From contig NC_135726.1 of assembly GCF_964656455.1 (NCBI RefSeq), forward strand, positions 6,954,001 through 7,018,000: a stretch of 64,000 bases of DNA. The letters run 5' to 3'. Shown here in pieces: positions 46,241 to 59,962 of this stretch; position 1 is the first letter of the stretch, and each line of letters starts with the position of its first letter. Under the pieces are notes generated by a model. It was not told where the DNA came from and ran no database searches. It saw nothing but the letters and a program-made list of their open reading frames with translations. Origin of the DNA: Halichoerus grypus (Eukaryota > Chordata > Mammalia > Carnivora > Phocidae). The translations under genes and the position numbers were made by a program.

Positions 46241-46989
46241 CCTCTGAGCTGCATTTGCCTGGTGACAGGGGTTGTTTCAGGGATGATGGGGGCTCCCTGC
46301 ACCCTTCTGGGGGTCTACTGTCCAGGACACAGGGGGCCCCCTCCTCTCTGCTGTGGTTAGTAGTGTCGGGCCTACAAGGTGCCAGGAAGAGAGGTGGTCT
46401 GTTACTTCTAGGCCAAAGGAGGACACAGCAGTCTATGCCCAAGCTGGAAGCTCTGGGGCCTCAGGCTGAATCTCCCTACATGTGCCTCTCAGCAATTCAC
46501 TGAGGGGTTCTGCCTCCACCCAAAGGCCCCATGAGGATTCAGGGAGGAATGCCCTGTACTCCCAGAACCTGCCAAGCAGCCTCATCCCCAGTTTGGGGAA
46601 GTGTGCCGCGTCTCCCTGGGAAAGTGATTTGTTCTTCTCCCCTCCACGTCTGGCCCACATTGTCCCTGGTCCCTTTAGAGCAGGTTCGGGGGAAGGAAAT
46701 ACTGAAATCAGCCACTTGGCTCCCACCCACTCTCCTTGTCGCTCTGGCATCCCTGAGGCTGTGGTCCCTCCAAGGGGGAAAGGCCTGGGCTGGGTGGGCT
46801 GAAGGATGTGCTTCCTTCATGGCGGCCTGAGTCCCCCTTCAGGGGACTGAGTGGGCTATTTCCGCAAGGGCCCAGGTGCAAGTTTCCAAACCTTGCAGCC
46901 ACACCCCAGAGAGCACCTTGGAGAGGAGCCCTGCATCCTTCTGGGAAGGGTCAGAGGAACAGAGTTGGGCAGGATCCCACGGGAATCTG

Positions 46990-47735
46990 TTTGTATATAA
47001 GTGTCACACTCAGTCATTCATTGTCAGTTGGTCAATAAACATTCATTGAGCCCAACATTGTGCCAGGCTCTAACCTGGGGTCTGTCGATAAAGGGATGAA
47101 TCAAACAGTCTGTTTTTCAAAGAGCTGGCAGTCTAATGGGGAGACAGATATGGATACAAGCAATCACCTAGCACTGTGCTCAATGCCACAACAGAAGGGA
47201 GCAACGGTGCTACGTATTTACTCATGCAAAACTTATTTTTCATCTGCTATGTGCTGGGTATTGTTCTGTGTACTGGAGTGGAGACACAGCAGTGAACAAA
47301 AACAAAACAAAACACTCCCTCTCTCTTGGAGATTGTAGTCTAGTGCTGGGGTACAGAACTCTGATTGAGGAGTGTATCAAGCTAGGTCCCATTAGGAAAA
47401 CAGAAACCAAGCCAGGTCTTTCAGCAGAGGAAATTGAATGCAGGGAACTGATTACCCAGCATGGAAATGCTGAGAAGTCAAACAGGGGATAATGATACAA
47501 ACCTGAGATTAGCAGCAATGGAAAGCCACTGCCACCCCTAAGGGCCGGAGGGACAACTGGAGGGGATGGTCTTACCAAAATCAGAAGTCAGGGCCATCCA
47601 GTGGGTACTGGAATCATGGTGGAGGCTGCCCTTGGAAGCGAGGATCACGAGGGAGGGCCTGTCCAGAGGAAGCTGCAGTCAGAGAGAAGATGAAAAGACA
47701 GGATGAAAAGAACTCTGCCCTCTTATGTCTTCTTG
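46990..47735. repeat. L2 pieces and an unclassified old repeat
   Basis: L2: CAATAAACATTCATTGAGCC, AAGAGCTGGCAGTCTAATGG, and a second start at 47220. From 47370 a sequence with CCATTAGGAAAACAGAAACC looks repeat-derived but is not assigned. Confidence 0.55.
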
Positions 47736-47739
47736 TCTG

Positions 47740-48125
47740 GGATAGGCAGAGGTATGGCCCCCAAGATTTGCCACCCTAATCTCTGGAACTCTGGGTATGA
47801 TGAGATACCATGCCTGTGAATATGTTAATTTACATGGCAAAGGGACTTTGCAGATGCAATTGTGGCTCCTAATCTGGATTATCCAAGTGGGCACAATTTA
47901 ACCACATGATCCCTTAAAAACAAAGAAATTTCTTTGGCTAGAAGCCAGAGATGGGGCTGATGGAGAAATCAGAGTTCAAGTGTCAGACAGACCCAATACC
48001 CCATTGCTGGCTCTGAGATAACAGCGGGCCATGCACAAGGACTAGAGAATGGCCTCTAGGAGCTAAGGGTGGGTCCCAGCTGACATCCAGCATGGAAATG
48101 GGAGCTCAGTCCTACAACCAGGCAG
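47740..48125 (+). mobile_element. MLT1-type MaLR LTR
   Basis: GTATGGCCCCCAAGATTTGC, AAGGGACTTTGCAGATGCAA and TGGATTATCCAAGTGGGCAC. Solo LTR in PKD1L2 intron 3. Confidence 0.75.
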
Positions 48126-48339
48126 CACTTGCCTGTCCTTCTCCTAGGCTTCTCTGTAGGCATGTAACTCATCTGCTTGGGCAGGAGGGAGAGGTGTTGG
48201 GATGACATGAGTTTCTGGCCTGGGCTCTCCATGCTTCTCCTTCCTGTGGGCACCTGGACAGGATTCCCAATCTTTCGCCTCCTTGACAGTTCTCTAAATG
48301 TAAGTTCCCACTTTAGGCCATCTGACTGGATGCTACTGG

Positions 48340-48680
48340 ACCAGTGCTTCCCAAAGTGGGGTGTCTGGGCCAGCAGCATCAGCATCATCTGGGAGCTTGT
48401 TAGAAAAGTAAATTCTTACACTGCCCACCCCCCATGTCAACTGACTCAGAAGCACTGGGGGTGGGGTCTGGAAATCTGTGTCTTCCAGAGCCCTCCAGGA
48501 GATTCTGGTGTATTCTAAGATTTGAGAACCCTTGTGCTGGACCCTGAGCTGCTTGAGGGAAAGAATCCTACTTCTCTCTCCCCCTAGTACCTAGGTCAGT
48601 GTCTGGTCTTCAGTGGATACCAGCAGATATTCACTGGGTGGAGGGTGGGTGAATGAATGAATGAATGAATGAGAGGTCAT
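48340..48680 (-). repeat. MER5A hAT element followed by L2
   Basis: CCAGTGCTTCCCAAAGTGGG, CATCATCTGGGAGCTTGTTA and GATTTGAGAACCCTTGTGCT give MER5A. L2 minus follows (TGTCTGGTCTTCAGTGG) with a GAAT repeat at 48653-48671, about 85 bp before PKD1L2 exon 4. Confidence 0.8.
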
Positions 48681-48694
48681 TCATCTCAGTCTGA

Positions 48695-49090
<396 letters not shown>

Positions 49091-49389
49091 TAAAAATATA
49101 TTTATTTTTTAACTCCCAGGACCCTTCAAATTAAATTTCATGGCGTGACCCAATAAACACATCAGACAAGACCAACATTGCTTGACTGAAAGAAGTCAAA
49201 AGATGTCTTGCTACCATACCCCATACCCACTCAACCACCATCCTGCCCGTAGGCTGCATTTTAGAACACACAGGGACTTTTAAAAACCACAAATTTTGAA
49301 AGCCATAAAAATAACCCATATTATTACACTTTATAAAAGTTTTATAAGTCAAGAAGGAAGAATTCCTCCCTTCAATTCTACAGTCCTAC

Positions 49390-49850
49390 TCTCCTTAAGG
49401 AAACCACTGTTAAATGTTTAGAATAAATTCTCTGCTTTTCAAACTGTTTTCATAGACATGACTGTGTATGAATGTATATACGTAAAATATAATCATGTTA
49501 AATATGTTAGTTTACAGCTCAACTTTTTTTTACTTAATAATATATCCTAGACATCTCTCCCAGTCACTACCTTATTCTTTTAATGGCTGCATAGTATCCC
49601 ATCATAAGATTATGTCAAAATTTATTGGACCAGTCCCCTGCTGATGGACATTTAGGTTTCTTCTGACTTTTTGTTGTTAAGTATCACTCTGCAGTGCTCA
49701 TTCTTGTGCATATATCTTGACATGCGCCTGATTATTTTTAGAGGAGAGATCCCTAGTAGAGGGAATGCTGGGTCATAGGGTATATGTTTTACACTCCAAA
49801 ATGGCTGCATTGATTTACATTCCCATTAGTAGCATACACGAGCGCCACCT
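49390..49850 (-). mobile_element. Ancient L1 fragment
   Basis: AATGGCTGCATAGTATCCCA, CTGATGGACATTTAGGTTTC and TGCTGGGTCATAGGGTATAT: antisense L1 text in PKD1L2 intron 4. 49850-50740 shows nothing recognised. Confidence 0.8.
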
Positions 49851-50739
49851 TCCCCTATGCCATTGTCCAGGGAATTAGTCACAACGGCACCTTCTACTGA
49901 GAGCATGAGAGATGGTGCAGGGAGCTCTAAAGGGAAGAAGTGAGTCAGGGAACATTGGGATCCCCAGGGGCCATCCAAGAGAGCAGGGTCCATGTAGGAG
50001 GGAGGACCACACAGAGACGAGGAGAGGACAGGTTTCCCCAGCACCATTAGTTTACTAGACACCCTTCGGCGGAGTAAGAGTGAGCGGGATGTCTTCATTC
50101 TGTTTTCTGGGAAGAAGAGGCCATGTGTTTTGGCAGTGCTTTCCATTTGGTGGTTTTGCTAAAGGACAAAGGGTGCCCTTTGGAGATCTGCCAGTCACAG
50201 TGTGGCTGTCATTGGACCAATGCATTGCTTAGGGCAGCGGGTGTACTGGGTCTGGAGACCCCAGACAAAATTTTCTGCTCCAACTTTGATTTCAAATATC
50301 CTGCCCCCCTGTGAACCTGTGTGTTCCGATCACAGTGTTTCTGATTTGTAAAAGGAGAGACTTTATCCAGCATCCCTGTGCCCCCCGCTACAGTGCCCGG
50401 AAGGGCCTAGTCATGGTCCATGTTTCCTCAGGTAGCTGCGAATCAGGACGGCGACAATGTTCTGAGCAGCTCAGGAAAGTCCTTTTCATTTGTATTCATC
50501 TGCTATCTTTTCCTTCCTTGTTTGTGCTTGGAAACTGAAAGATTATGCTGCACAATTAGCCCAGGGCTGCATGAAGCCCCAGCAAATTCTACTCCCCTCC
50601 CCATCCTCCATGCTAACTTTGAAAGCTCAGGTTTTATAGAATTTAATGTGCACTAAATGGCTTACAATGAATCATTGGCCACCTTAGCCAAGTAGATTTT
50701 CCTAAAGGTGCTTTGCCTTTTGTCTTTTTAAACATGATA

Positions 50740-51130
50740 AAATACATTTAGACAATCAATAGAATCCTGGTTAAATAAATTAGAGTACATTGTGCAGCTA
50801 TTACAAAGAACAAGGCAGCTCTAACTGAATTCATACAGAACAATCTCCAAGATACAGTAAGTGAAAAAAATGGAAGGTGTCAAATAGTGAATATATACCA
50901 TGCACCGTTTGTACAAATAGGAAAGTATGTATGTGCTTGGGAATGTGTAGACATCCCTGGAAGTGACCCTGGATACTGGTAACAATGATTGCCTCCGAAG
51001 GAGGGAAGGGAGGCTTTCTTTTCACTCTGTACCCTTTATACATTTCAAATTCTGTACCTTGGTCACCTATTACCTATGAATTAAAAATAAAATTCAAAAG
51101 AACTTTAAAAAGTAAAAATAAAATTTAAAA
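50740..51130 (+). mobile_element. Ancient L1-like fragment
   Basis: CCTGGTTAAATAAATTAGAG, GTGCAGCTATTACAAAGAAC and AAGATACAGTAAGTGAAAAA, with an A-rich end at 51060-51130. Ends about 120 bp before PKD1L2 exon 5. Confidence 0.6.
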
Positions 51131-51241
51131 AACTTTCAAAGCCTCACCTGATGATGAAGGACAGGTGGATATAAGAGAGTAGGTTTTAAACAGAAGCATG
51201 CAATTTTGCTTTCTGATGGCACACAGCATTTTCCTTTTTGA

Positions 51242-51397
<156 letters not shown>

Positions 51398-51429
51398 TAA
51401 GAGGAATCTCTGAGACTTAAGTCAGGATG

Positions 51430-51930
51430 TATCTGTCAGTTTCTGCTGCATAACAAAACATCCCAAAACTTAGTAGCTTACAATAATATTATTTCTCTTG
51501 GTTCTTTGGATCAGCTAAGTGGCTTTGCTTATTTGGGCCAGCTTAGCTGGGGGTGAATGGCCTCAGAAGTCCTCACTTGCATGTCTGGTGGTTAGCTGAA
51601 TGTTGGCTAGCAGTGTATGTTGCTCATAACCCAAGAGGCTAGCCTAGCCTCACAGGCATGGTGTCTGAGGGTTTCTAGTAGCAAGTGAGAACAAAGCCTA
51701 ATGTGCAAGCATTTCTCAAATCTCTACTTGTGTCACATTTTCTAATGTCTCATTGGCCAAAGCAAGTTCTATGGCCAAGCCCATCTTCAACAGGGGGAGA
51801 AATGGACTCCACCTGTTGATGGAAGGAATGGCAGAGCCACAATACCAAGGGGCATACATACAGGAATGGGAGGAAGTAGCATTCACAGGTTTTCTCATGA
51901 TGGAGTCCACATGAAGTGATGAAGAGCTGG
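51430..51930 (-). mobile_element. MaLR/ERVL-like LTR
   Basis: CAGTTTCTGCTGCATAACAA, CCCAAAACTTAGTAGCTTAC, CTCATTGGCCAAAGCAAG and CTCCACCTGTTGATGGAAGG. LTR family inferred, subfamily uncertain. Confidence 0.6.
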
Positions 51931-52134
51931 GTCCTTATGGCTTGGCTCTGGGTAGAATCTCTCCTGGGTCACTGCCCAAGGAGTCGGTAATGAGGTGAAG
52001 AAGATGCTCACCTGGGTGTGGGAATGTTTTCTGTTGGCAAGAATAATAAAAAATAAGAGTAGCAATGTTAAAAACAGTCCAGCCAAGCAGCTTTCACATA
52101 TAATCTCACATATAATCTCATTTAATCCTCACTG

Positions 52135-52488
52135 CAACCCTATCCAATAGAATAGCCTCCCGCCACATGAGCTACTGAACACTTGAAATGTGGCAGGTCT
52201 TAAGATATGCTGTAAATGTAAAATACACGTGGGATTTTGAAGATTTAGCTCCCCCCCCCCAACCTCCCATAAAAACTGTAAAATATCTCACTAATTTTTT
52301 TATATTGATTACATGTTGAAATGAAAGTATTTTGGATATATTGGGTTAAAGAAAATTATTATTTTATATATATATATATATAAAATAATATATATATATA
52401 TAATTTTACCTATTCTTACTTTTTCAATGTGGCTATCAAAACATACACACATGTGGCTCACACTGTATTTCTATTGGACAGTGCTGAG
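52135..52488. mobile_element. hAT-Charlie-type MITE with (TA)n hairpin
   Basis: CCCTATCCAATAGAATAGCC to TCTATTGGACAGTGCTGAG, the same family as the split element at 25706-27235. A palindromic AT tract (about 52355-52405, TTATTTTATATATATATATA against TATATAAAATAATA) lies inside it. Confidence 0.75.
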
Positions 52489-52489
52489 C

Positions 52490-55340
52490 TAGGTAATTAT
52501 TATCTTGTTTTTATAGACAAAGCAACTGAGGCTCAGAGGGGTAATAGCGGCATTGCCCAAGCCATGCAGCTAGAGAGTGGCAGCATGGTGATGCAAACCA
52601 GGACTGGCTGGCATCAAAGCTGAGGCTCTGAAGCCCCAGCGGATTATACAGCATGTGGCATCAGGGCCTGAAGGCCCTACTCTGAATCCTCTAGGGGAGC
52701 AGAGCCTTCCCAATCTGATAGAGGCTGAACCTGGTTCATAACATTTCAAAGTCCTACCTGGGCCTGGGGTAAGCTCCATTCTGCTCTGCTGGGTACCTGA
52801 GAATGTTCCAGAATTTTCAGATCCTCAATGGGTTTGGAGGCTTCTTATAGGGGTCCTCAGTTCAACATGAATCCCCAGGGAAATCATGGAGGCCCATAGT
52901 CCCTCTCCTCACTCCACAACATCTGCAGCTCTAGCTTTTTGGAGCTAGAAGTTCTGAATCCAGCCCTGTGCATGCTCGGCATTGAGGGAAGCCCTGGGTG
53001 GGGTGGGGCCAAGAGGGGGCCAGTCCTGTCCATGGCCCAAATCTGCTCCGGTGAGTGCTGGTTTCAAACCCAACGGTCTTCTGAGGTCTCACGCATCCTG
53101 CCATGCCGTCAAAATAAAATGGCATGTCCAGAAGCTAAGGTTCTAATCCCAGCTGCTGCTAACATGTGTGAGACAGTCCCTGGTCTTGGGTTTCCATTTC
53201 CTTCCCTCTTGCATTTATATTTATGACTGCCTTGGTTGTTTCATGGAGTAAAACGAGACATTACATGTGTAGATGCTTTGGGGAAGAAAATGTTTAAGTG
53301 ACATAAATACCCATGGCCTTGTTCTGCAGATTTCTTCCTTGCTTGCTACCATTTCATTGGTAAAACAACAAATGCTCAGCTACACAATCTTCCGGCCCCC
53401 AAATTTTAAACAACTTGCATTTGGCATTAGTCAAAATTGACTGTCGGTAGCCCTGCTAAGACCTTTAGTTAAACAAGGACATTCCAGTAATAAACAAACA
53501 GTAGCTAAAAACTGGAGAAAATGGGACAAAATGCTAGTATTTGTCAACTCTGGATGGTGAGGTGAAGGGTGTTTGTTATCTTGCGGTCTGGAGACTCTGT
53601 GATTAAAGTTTTTGATAATTGAAGAGAAACAATAATCAGTGTTTTACATTTGCAATCCCTCTGGGCATTAGCTCGAAGCCAAAGCCACTGGCATTTTCTT
53701 TCTTTCCAAAAGAAGTAGTGGTGATACCCTCTGCCATCACTCCTCTCAAACAATCCAATTTCATCTATTTTAAAAACTTGTTGGACTTTGAAACTACCTG
53801 CCCACCTTCTTCTATCATTTTTGTTAACTTTGGGAGATACATTTCTGATGCTTTCTTATCAGCACCAGCAGCCTCAGCCAGAATTTTAGAAATGGCATGA
53901 ATTTTAAGTATACAGAAGTCACATACCTTGTGTGAACATCACTGTGCTTTTCTTTCATGTGTTTGTACAGAACCCTGCTTTTGCTTAACTCCTTGTTAAG
54001 CTAAAATGTAAATCAGACACTTCAGCTCTGTTGTAGACAAATAGCATGAGCTGATTGGGGAGAATCCAATCTCAAACAGAAACAGCATAATAAAAGTCAA
54101 AGGATTTCTCCTTGAGAAGCTCCTTCTCGCCTTGCATTCCCCATGTCTTGTGTTCATTTGAACGTCAGGCTGTTTTGCTTTACTGTTTGCTGTGGGAAAA
54201 CTGTCTATGTTTCTGAAATTGATTACGCGCCTTATGGAACAATTTGCTAAGGTGAAATTTGTCCTTGTCCCGCGTTGGGTAACTCAGCGCCACCTACAGA
54301 CATATCTGGGGATTGCCGTCATTCTTGAGTCTATTCAGAGCTGCCCCTGCACACAACTGAGTCTGCAAGGGGGGACTTCCCAGGAAATCGGTAATTCTCA
54401 AGACAACACAAAATTTAGGGTGACCTAGATGTACAGAATTTTGGGAGGCTCAGAGGAATTATGTGGGAGGTGATGGTCACAAAGGACTGAAGTCTTTCGG
54501 GGGAATCAGGCAGGAGGAGTGGTGGTAGAGAAAGGGAGGTCATGGATGTGAAGGGGCGTGGCCTCCTCACATAACTTCGAGCACCTTATTACAACGGTAG
54601 TTCAGGGGTGTGTGGGAAAAATGAAAGATGATGCTGGAAAACTCAAGAGAGGTCTGCTGATGAAGAGCCTTGATGCCAGCCAGTTTAGAGAAATTGTTTT
54701 TAGAATATGTAATTTGGATACCAGGAAACTGATTTGTGGGGCAACAGGTTTCCTGGGGGGTACAAGGATGGAGCAGGGGCAGAAGTTGGACTGGGATGCA
54801 CTAGCAACACAGGCCCCTCCAATCCCCACAGAGAACTCTAGAGCTGGGACCTATCTTGATTGAGGCAAGAGAGTGAAAGCTTTGTACCCTGGCACTGGGC
54901 AGCCCTTGGAGGCAAGATGGCATCTTGAGGGAGGCAGCTCCCTTTGGCTAAGGGGAATTCCTGGAGATGGGTTCAGGTGTGAGCCCTCTGGCACTAACGC
55001 CAGAGTGTTGGGGGGATGCAGACCTCGGTCTTGAAGGATAGACTCTCGGTGACATGCATCCACTACAGAGGATATATAAGAATCTTCAGGCCATTCAGGT
55101 ACATGACCTGTGATTGTTAATATTATTGCAAGTATTGCTAATAGTGGCTTGGTAATTTAAGGACTAAATGGGACTAGAAAGAAGAAAAGAACTGGCACAG
55201 AGTTGATTCTCAAAAATGGGTAACTGTTGCCATGACATTCATATTACATAGAAGTAGGCACTACTTTTATTTTTAAGAGGCTAAGTGGCATAAATGTCGT
55301 CCTATTATAAAAATAAAACTACAATATTTGAGTCTATTAC
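52490..55340. other. PKD1L2 intron 5, mostly unrecognised
   Basis: MIR minus at 52515-52615 (AGCAACTGAGGCTCAGAGGG), a MIR-plus scrap near 53130-53230, and an L2-like piece at about 54540-54850. No exon with PKD1L2-like coding potential is found; the remainder is unassigned. Confidence 0.5.
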
Positions 55341-55530
55341 ATGCCAGGTACTTACTCAGCCGTGGTCTCATGTAAACCTTAGAATGACCCAGCCAGGAAT
55401 GGCTCTTGCCTCATTGTACGGACAAGGGCACTGAGACATTAGGTTATACAGGTGACTGAGGGGAGTCCTGGAGACCTCACTTCCAGCTTCCTACCCTCTC
55501 CATTCCACCACACTGCCCGATCTGGTCAGA
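55340..55530 (-). repeat. MIR fragment
   Basis: CATGCCAGGTACTTACTCAG and GCCTCATTGTACGGACAAGG fit minus MIR. Confidence 0.55.
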
Positions 55531-55749
55531 GGGCCTTGTCCACCAAGCTGGCTAGCAACCTGTGAGTGACATTAACAAAATGACACAGACCTTGGTATTC
55601 TTAACAATTATACATTATGAACAAAGATAAAAAATGTGAGCTTCCTTCTCCATTTTCTTTCTTTTTAAAGAAAAGCTGCATCCCATTAATGTTAACTACC
55701 CAGCAGCATGTACAAATCAGTGAGTGGCAGTATCTTAAACTAATTTTTA

Positions 55750-56280
55750 TATTTTTTATTGAAGCATAAGATACATGCAAAAAATGCACAAAAAGACACA
55801 GCTCAGTTAATTTTTACACAGTGAACACACCCATGTAACCAGCACTCAGATCAAGAAATAAAACATGACCTGTCTCCCAGGAATCCTCCTCAGGCCCCCA
55901 AGGGTACTGATTCCTACCACTCTCAATCAGTGCGACCTGTTTGCAACTTCTATAAATGGAATCATAAAATGTATTCTCTTTTGTGTTTGACATCTGTTCA
56001 ATAGTGCCTTTTTGAGATTTATCCATATTGTTGTGTATAATTATGATTTCTTTTTTCTCATTCCTGTATACCATTCCATTGTATGGACATTCCTCAGTTT
56101 ACTTATCCATTCTAGTGTTGATAGGCCTTTTGGGTGGTTTCCCATTTGGGCAATTACAAATTGTGCAGCTGTGAACATTTGAGCACAAGTCCTTTGTGCA
56201 CACATGTACACATTTCTGTTGGGTTTGCACCCAGGAGTGGAATTGCCGGCTCACAGCATCATAACAAAATGTTTAGTTGT
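55750..56280 (-). mobile_element. Ancient L1 fragment
   Basis: TATTGAAGCATAAGATACAT, AACCAGCACTCAGATCAAGA and CATTCCATTGTATGGACATT: antisense L1M 3' region. Confidence 0.8.
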
Positions 56281-56539
56281 TGCCTCTGTTGCTTTGTACT
56301 CTGAGCGTATCTTCCCTTTGTTGGCAGCAGTTTCTAAAACGACTTTGTTGTCTTCTCCCTTGGGTGGGCTCACTGGAGACAGATCAGGAAAAATCCATTT
56401 CTCTGCCTTTTAGTCCTGGGCAATTTCAGTTGGCAGCAGAGTTCAGAGAATGGAATGAGTTGCTTCTTCCAGGCAGATCCCTGAAAAATAGCCCAGATTT
56501 TGCTATTCAAAACCATCCTTCACATTTCTCTAAAGAGTT

Positions 56540-58270
56540 ATGTTTTCTTGTTCTGAAATCTACATAGTCTGATATTAATAAAGCCTTATCAAGCATTTTT
56601 TTCATTAGTGTTTGCTGGTGAAGCTTCTATACTTGTACTTTTAACATATCTTTATCATTATATTTAAAGTAGGCTTCTTGTAGACAATCTTTGGTTGAGT
56701 CTTGGTTTTTTAAAATTCCATCTGGCACAATAATTTTTGTGTTTAGACCATTTACAAGTAATGTAATTATTGATATAGTTAGATTTAGGTCTACTATATT
56801 TTGTTATTTGTTTTCTCTTTGCCCTTCTGTTTATTTTCCCTCTGTTCCTCTCCTTTCTTGTCTTCTTTTGGAGTATTTGAATATTTTTAGTATCCCATTT
56901 TAACATATCTATCAGCTTTTTTGGTTCTCTTTATTACTTTTTTAGTAGTTGCTTCAGGGATTACAATACACATATCCAACCTTTCGTTGTCTACATGGAG
57001 TTAATATCTGACTTCAGTAAAATGTTGAAGCCTTACTGGCATATAGGTCCCTTTGCCCAACCTCCTTTATAATTGTCCTACGTAGGACAGTTACATACAT
57101 TGAAAACCCCTTTCAACAGTCATACACATTTAAAGAACTTATGAGGAGAAAAGTAGCCTATGCATTTACCAAAATAATTAACCATTACTTGTGCTCTCCC
57201 TTCATCCCTGAAATTCCAAGTTCCCCTCTGATACCATTTCCCATCAGCTGGAAAAACTCCCTTAACCATTTCTTTTATAGCAGATTTTCTGGCAACAAAT
57301 TCTCTTAGAGGATTTCTTTATTCCTGAGAATGTCTTTATTTTGCTTCACTTCCTGGAAGACATTTCTGCTGGATATAGAATTAAGTGTTGAAAGTTCTTT
57401 TCTTTCAACACTTAAAGATGTTGCCACTGTCTTCTGACCACCATGGGTTTCTGAGGGGAAATCTACAGTCACTCACAACTCTGCGTGTAATGTGCCATTT
57501 TTTTCAGCAGTTTGATTTTTTGATTTATCTCATTTATCTTTGATTTTCAGCAGTTTGATTACTATATGTGTGGGCATGGTTTTCTTTAACTTTTTTCCTT
57601 TTGGGGTTCATGGAGCTTCTTGAATCTTCAAATGTATGTGTTTTGCCAAACTGGTGAAGTTTTCATCCATTATTTCTTGAGTATACTTTTCTACACCAAT
57701 CTCTCTCTTCTTATTGGTACTCCAATGACACAAATATTTTATCTTTCGATATTGTCACACAGATTGATGATGCTCATTTTTAAAAATTTAATATTTTATT
57801 AATATTTACATTTATTTAATATCTGTTCTTCAACTTGGATGCTTTCTCTTGCTCTACGTTCAAGTTTACCAACTTTCCTCTGTCGTCACTATTCTGCTAT
57901 TGCATCCAGGGAATTTTTTATTTCAGATATTGTGTTTTTTATTTCTAAAACTTCCATTTTTTAAAAAAACAGTTTCTGTTTCTCTGTTCAGAATGTCTAG
58001 CTTTCCATTTATTTAAAGAGGGTTTACTTTTATGTCATGGAGCATGGCTATAATGGCGGATTTCAAGTCTGTCTGATAATTCTAACCCCTGAGTCATCTA
58101 CAGGCTGACATCTATTATGTTTTCCCTTGAGATTGGATCAAATTTTCCTCATTCTTTGTATATCAAGCAATTTTGGATTGTATTCTGGACATTTTGATAG
58201 TAGGTTCTGAGACTCTGGATCCTGTTAAAATCCTCTGGAAAATGGATTTTTGTTTGTTTTCTTTTAGCAG
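56540..58270 (-). mobile_element. Ancient L1, antisense, about 1.7 kb
   Basis: Continuous L1M-type text: AGGCTTCTTGTAGACAATCT, GTCTTCTGACCACCATGGGT, GGGGTTCATGGAGCTTCTTG, TGTCTGATAATTCTAACCCC and TGAGACTCTGGATCCTGTTA. Heavily mutated. The following 58270-59030 may be its continuation but is not clearly assigned. Confidence 0.8.
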
Positions 58271-59129
58271 GCAACCCCACCCCCCCCACCACCCGGTTAG
58301 ATTCAGACCACGTTTTATGACTTGCCTTCTGTGAGCAATGGTTCCCATGTCCATTCAGTTTCCAAAGCTGTTTGGGTCTGCCCCACTCATGTGCCATCAG
58401 GGTGGTATTTATGTTGTAGTTTGACTTCAACAAAGCCTTGGCTGTGTGTCTTTGGGTCTGTTTTACAGTATAATCTGTGGGGGAGGTCATGGTTTGTGCT
58501 GGGCTGTTCACGGAAGTGGGGGATCCACCTCTCCACATCTCTCCTTTTCAGGGTTTCCCCCACAATCTCCAGCTCCCACAGGTCTTTCTTCATTGCTCCT
58601 CTGGCTAGAAAGATGGGTTTTCTCTTGGGGATTTGGTGTTTGCATCACCCTACGCAGTCAATACAGCTCTGAGGGAGGACAGCCTGGGTCAGGGCCAAGA
58701 GAGAAAAAAAAAGAGAGAGAACACAAAACAAAAACAGATATTTTCCCTGTGTTCTTGAGCTCACTGGGTCCCTTTTCCTGGTTCTCTGGCTAAACAGAGG
58801 GGATTTCTCTTGGGGTTTTTGTTTTCTTCATTCATTGCACAGTTTCATGACTCAGGCTACCCTAAGGACAAAGCCAAGAGATAAAGGAGGTTTAAAAGAA
58901 AGACAAAACAGGAAAATGCCATCTTTATGGATAATTCTTAAAGTTTTCACTTTCTTCCCCAACTGCTGTTGTTTACTTTTCAGAATCCTCAGGAAGTTTT
59001 TTTGAAATCTGCCCAGGTTTTTCATTGTAATCAATGGAAGAAATAGGCTGTGGTAGGCTTACACCGTGGTGGCCAGCACGAAAAGTCAGGTTACTGTTTT
59101 CCAAGCTTTTTCACAAATATGTTCATTTG

Positions 59130-59720
59130 TCAAATATTTCTCAGCATCCACTCTGTGCTGGGCGCTGTGCTAGGTTCCAGGTTTATAACCGAGAATTAGA
59201 CAAGACACTGTGTTGACGACCTAGCAGAGAAGAATCAGAAGAAGCTACAGCATTTCCTTTTTAGGGACCTAAGGAAGGCTTCCTTGAGGTGGTGATGTTT
59301 AAGCTGAGAATGGAAGGAGCAGCATGAGTGTGAGCAGAGATGGGTAAGAGCCTTCCCAGCAAAGAATAGCACACCTGCAGGCCTTGAGGCAGACAGGAGG
59401 TGGCACATTCCAGGAACTGAGAAGAGGTGTGAGTGGACATAGAGTTAGAGGGGTGTGGCAGGAGATGGGGGTGAGGTCAGGAAGGCAGGTCATGTGGGTC
59501 TTTACAGGCCATGTTAGAGATTTTTAACTAGTTCCCTTGGGAAAATGAGAAGCAAAACATACCCATAATTCTGATACATTTGGAATACGATCCCATTTTA
59601 CACATGGGGAAAATACGGCTCAGAAGGGTAGGCTGGGGCATAGTATTTTACAGATGAAGCAAGAAGACCCAGAGAGGGGATTTATGTGAATGACAGAAAG
59701 AATAAATAGCAGAAAAAGGA
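59130..59720. repeat. L2 then MIR fragment
   Basis: L2 plus: TCAGCATCCACTCTGTGCTG, AAGGCTTCCTTGAGGTGGTG, CACATTCCAGGAACTGAGAA. MIR minus at 59590-59700 (TTTACAGATGAAGCAAGAAG). Confidence 0.75.
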
Positions 59721-59962
59721 CTTGTAACCAAATATTCAACTCCCTGGCTGGTCACTGCTCTTTCTTCCACTCCCACCTGTTCCCGACATCTCAATGTAAC
59801 CTTCATGAACACCAACAGCTTGGTTGTGTAGCGTCTCTTTCTTCATCTGTTTGTCTTTGCAGAACAGGGGAGCATGAGGTGGGTGAGTGCATGTGTGCAC
59901 ACATGTGTGAATGCATGTGTTTGTGTGTCCGCAACACTGCTAACACCGACTATTGCCTGCAG

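Noticed and set aside
59863..59962. Cys-rich reading as an extra PKD1L2 segment
   Set aside because: Using it shifts the frame of the conserved PKD-domain exon; the sequence is a TG-type repeat.
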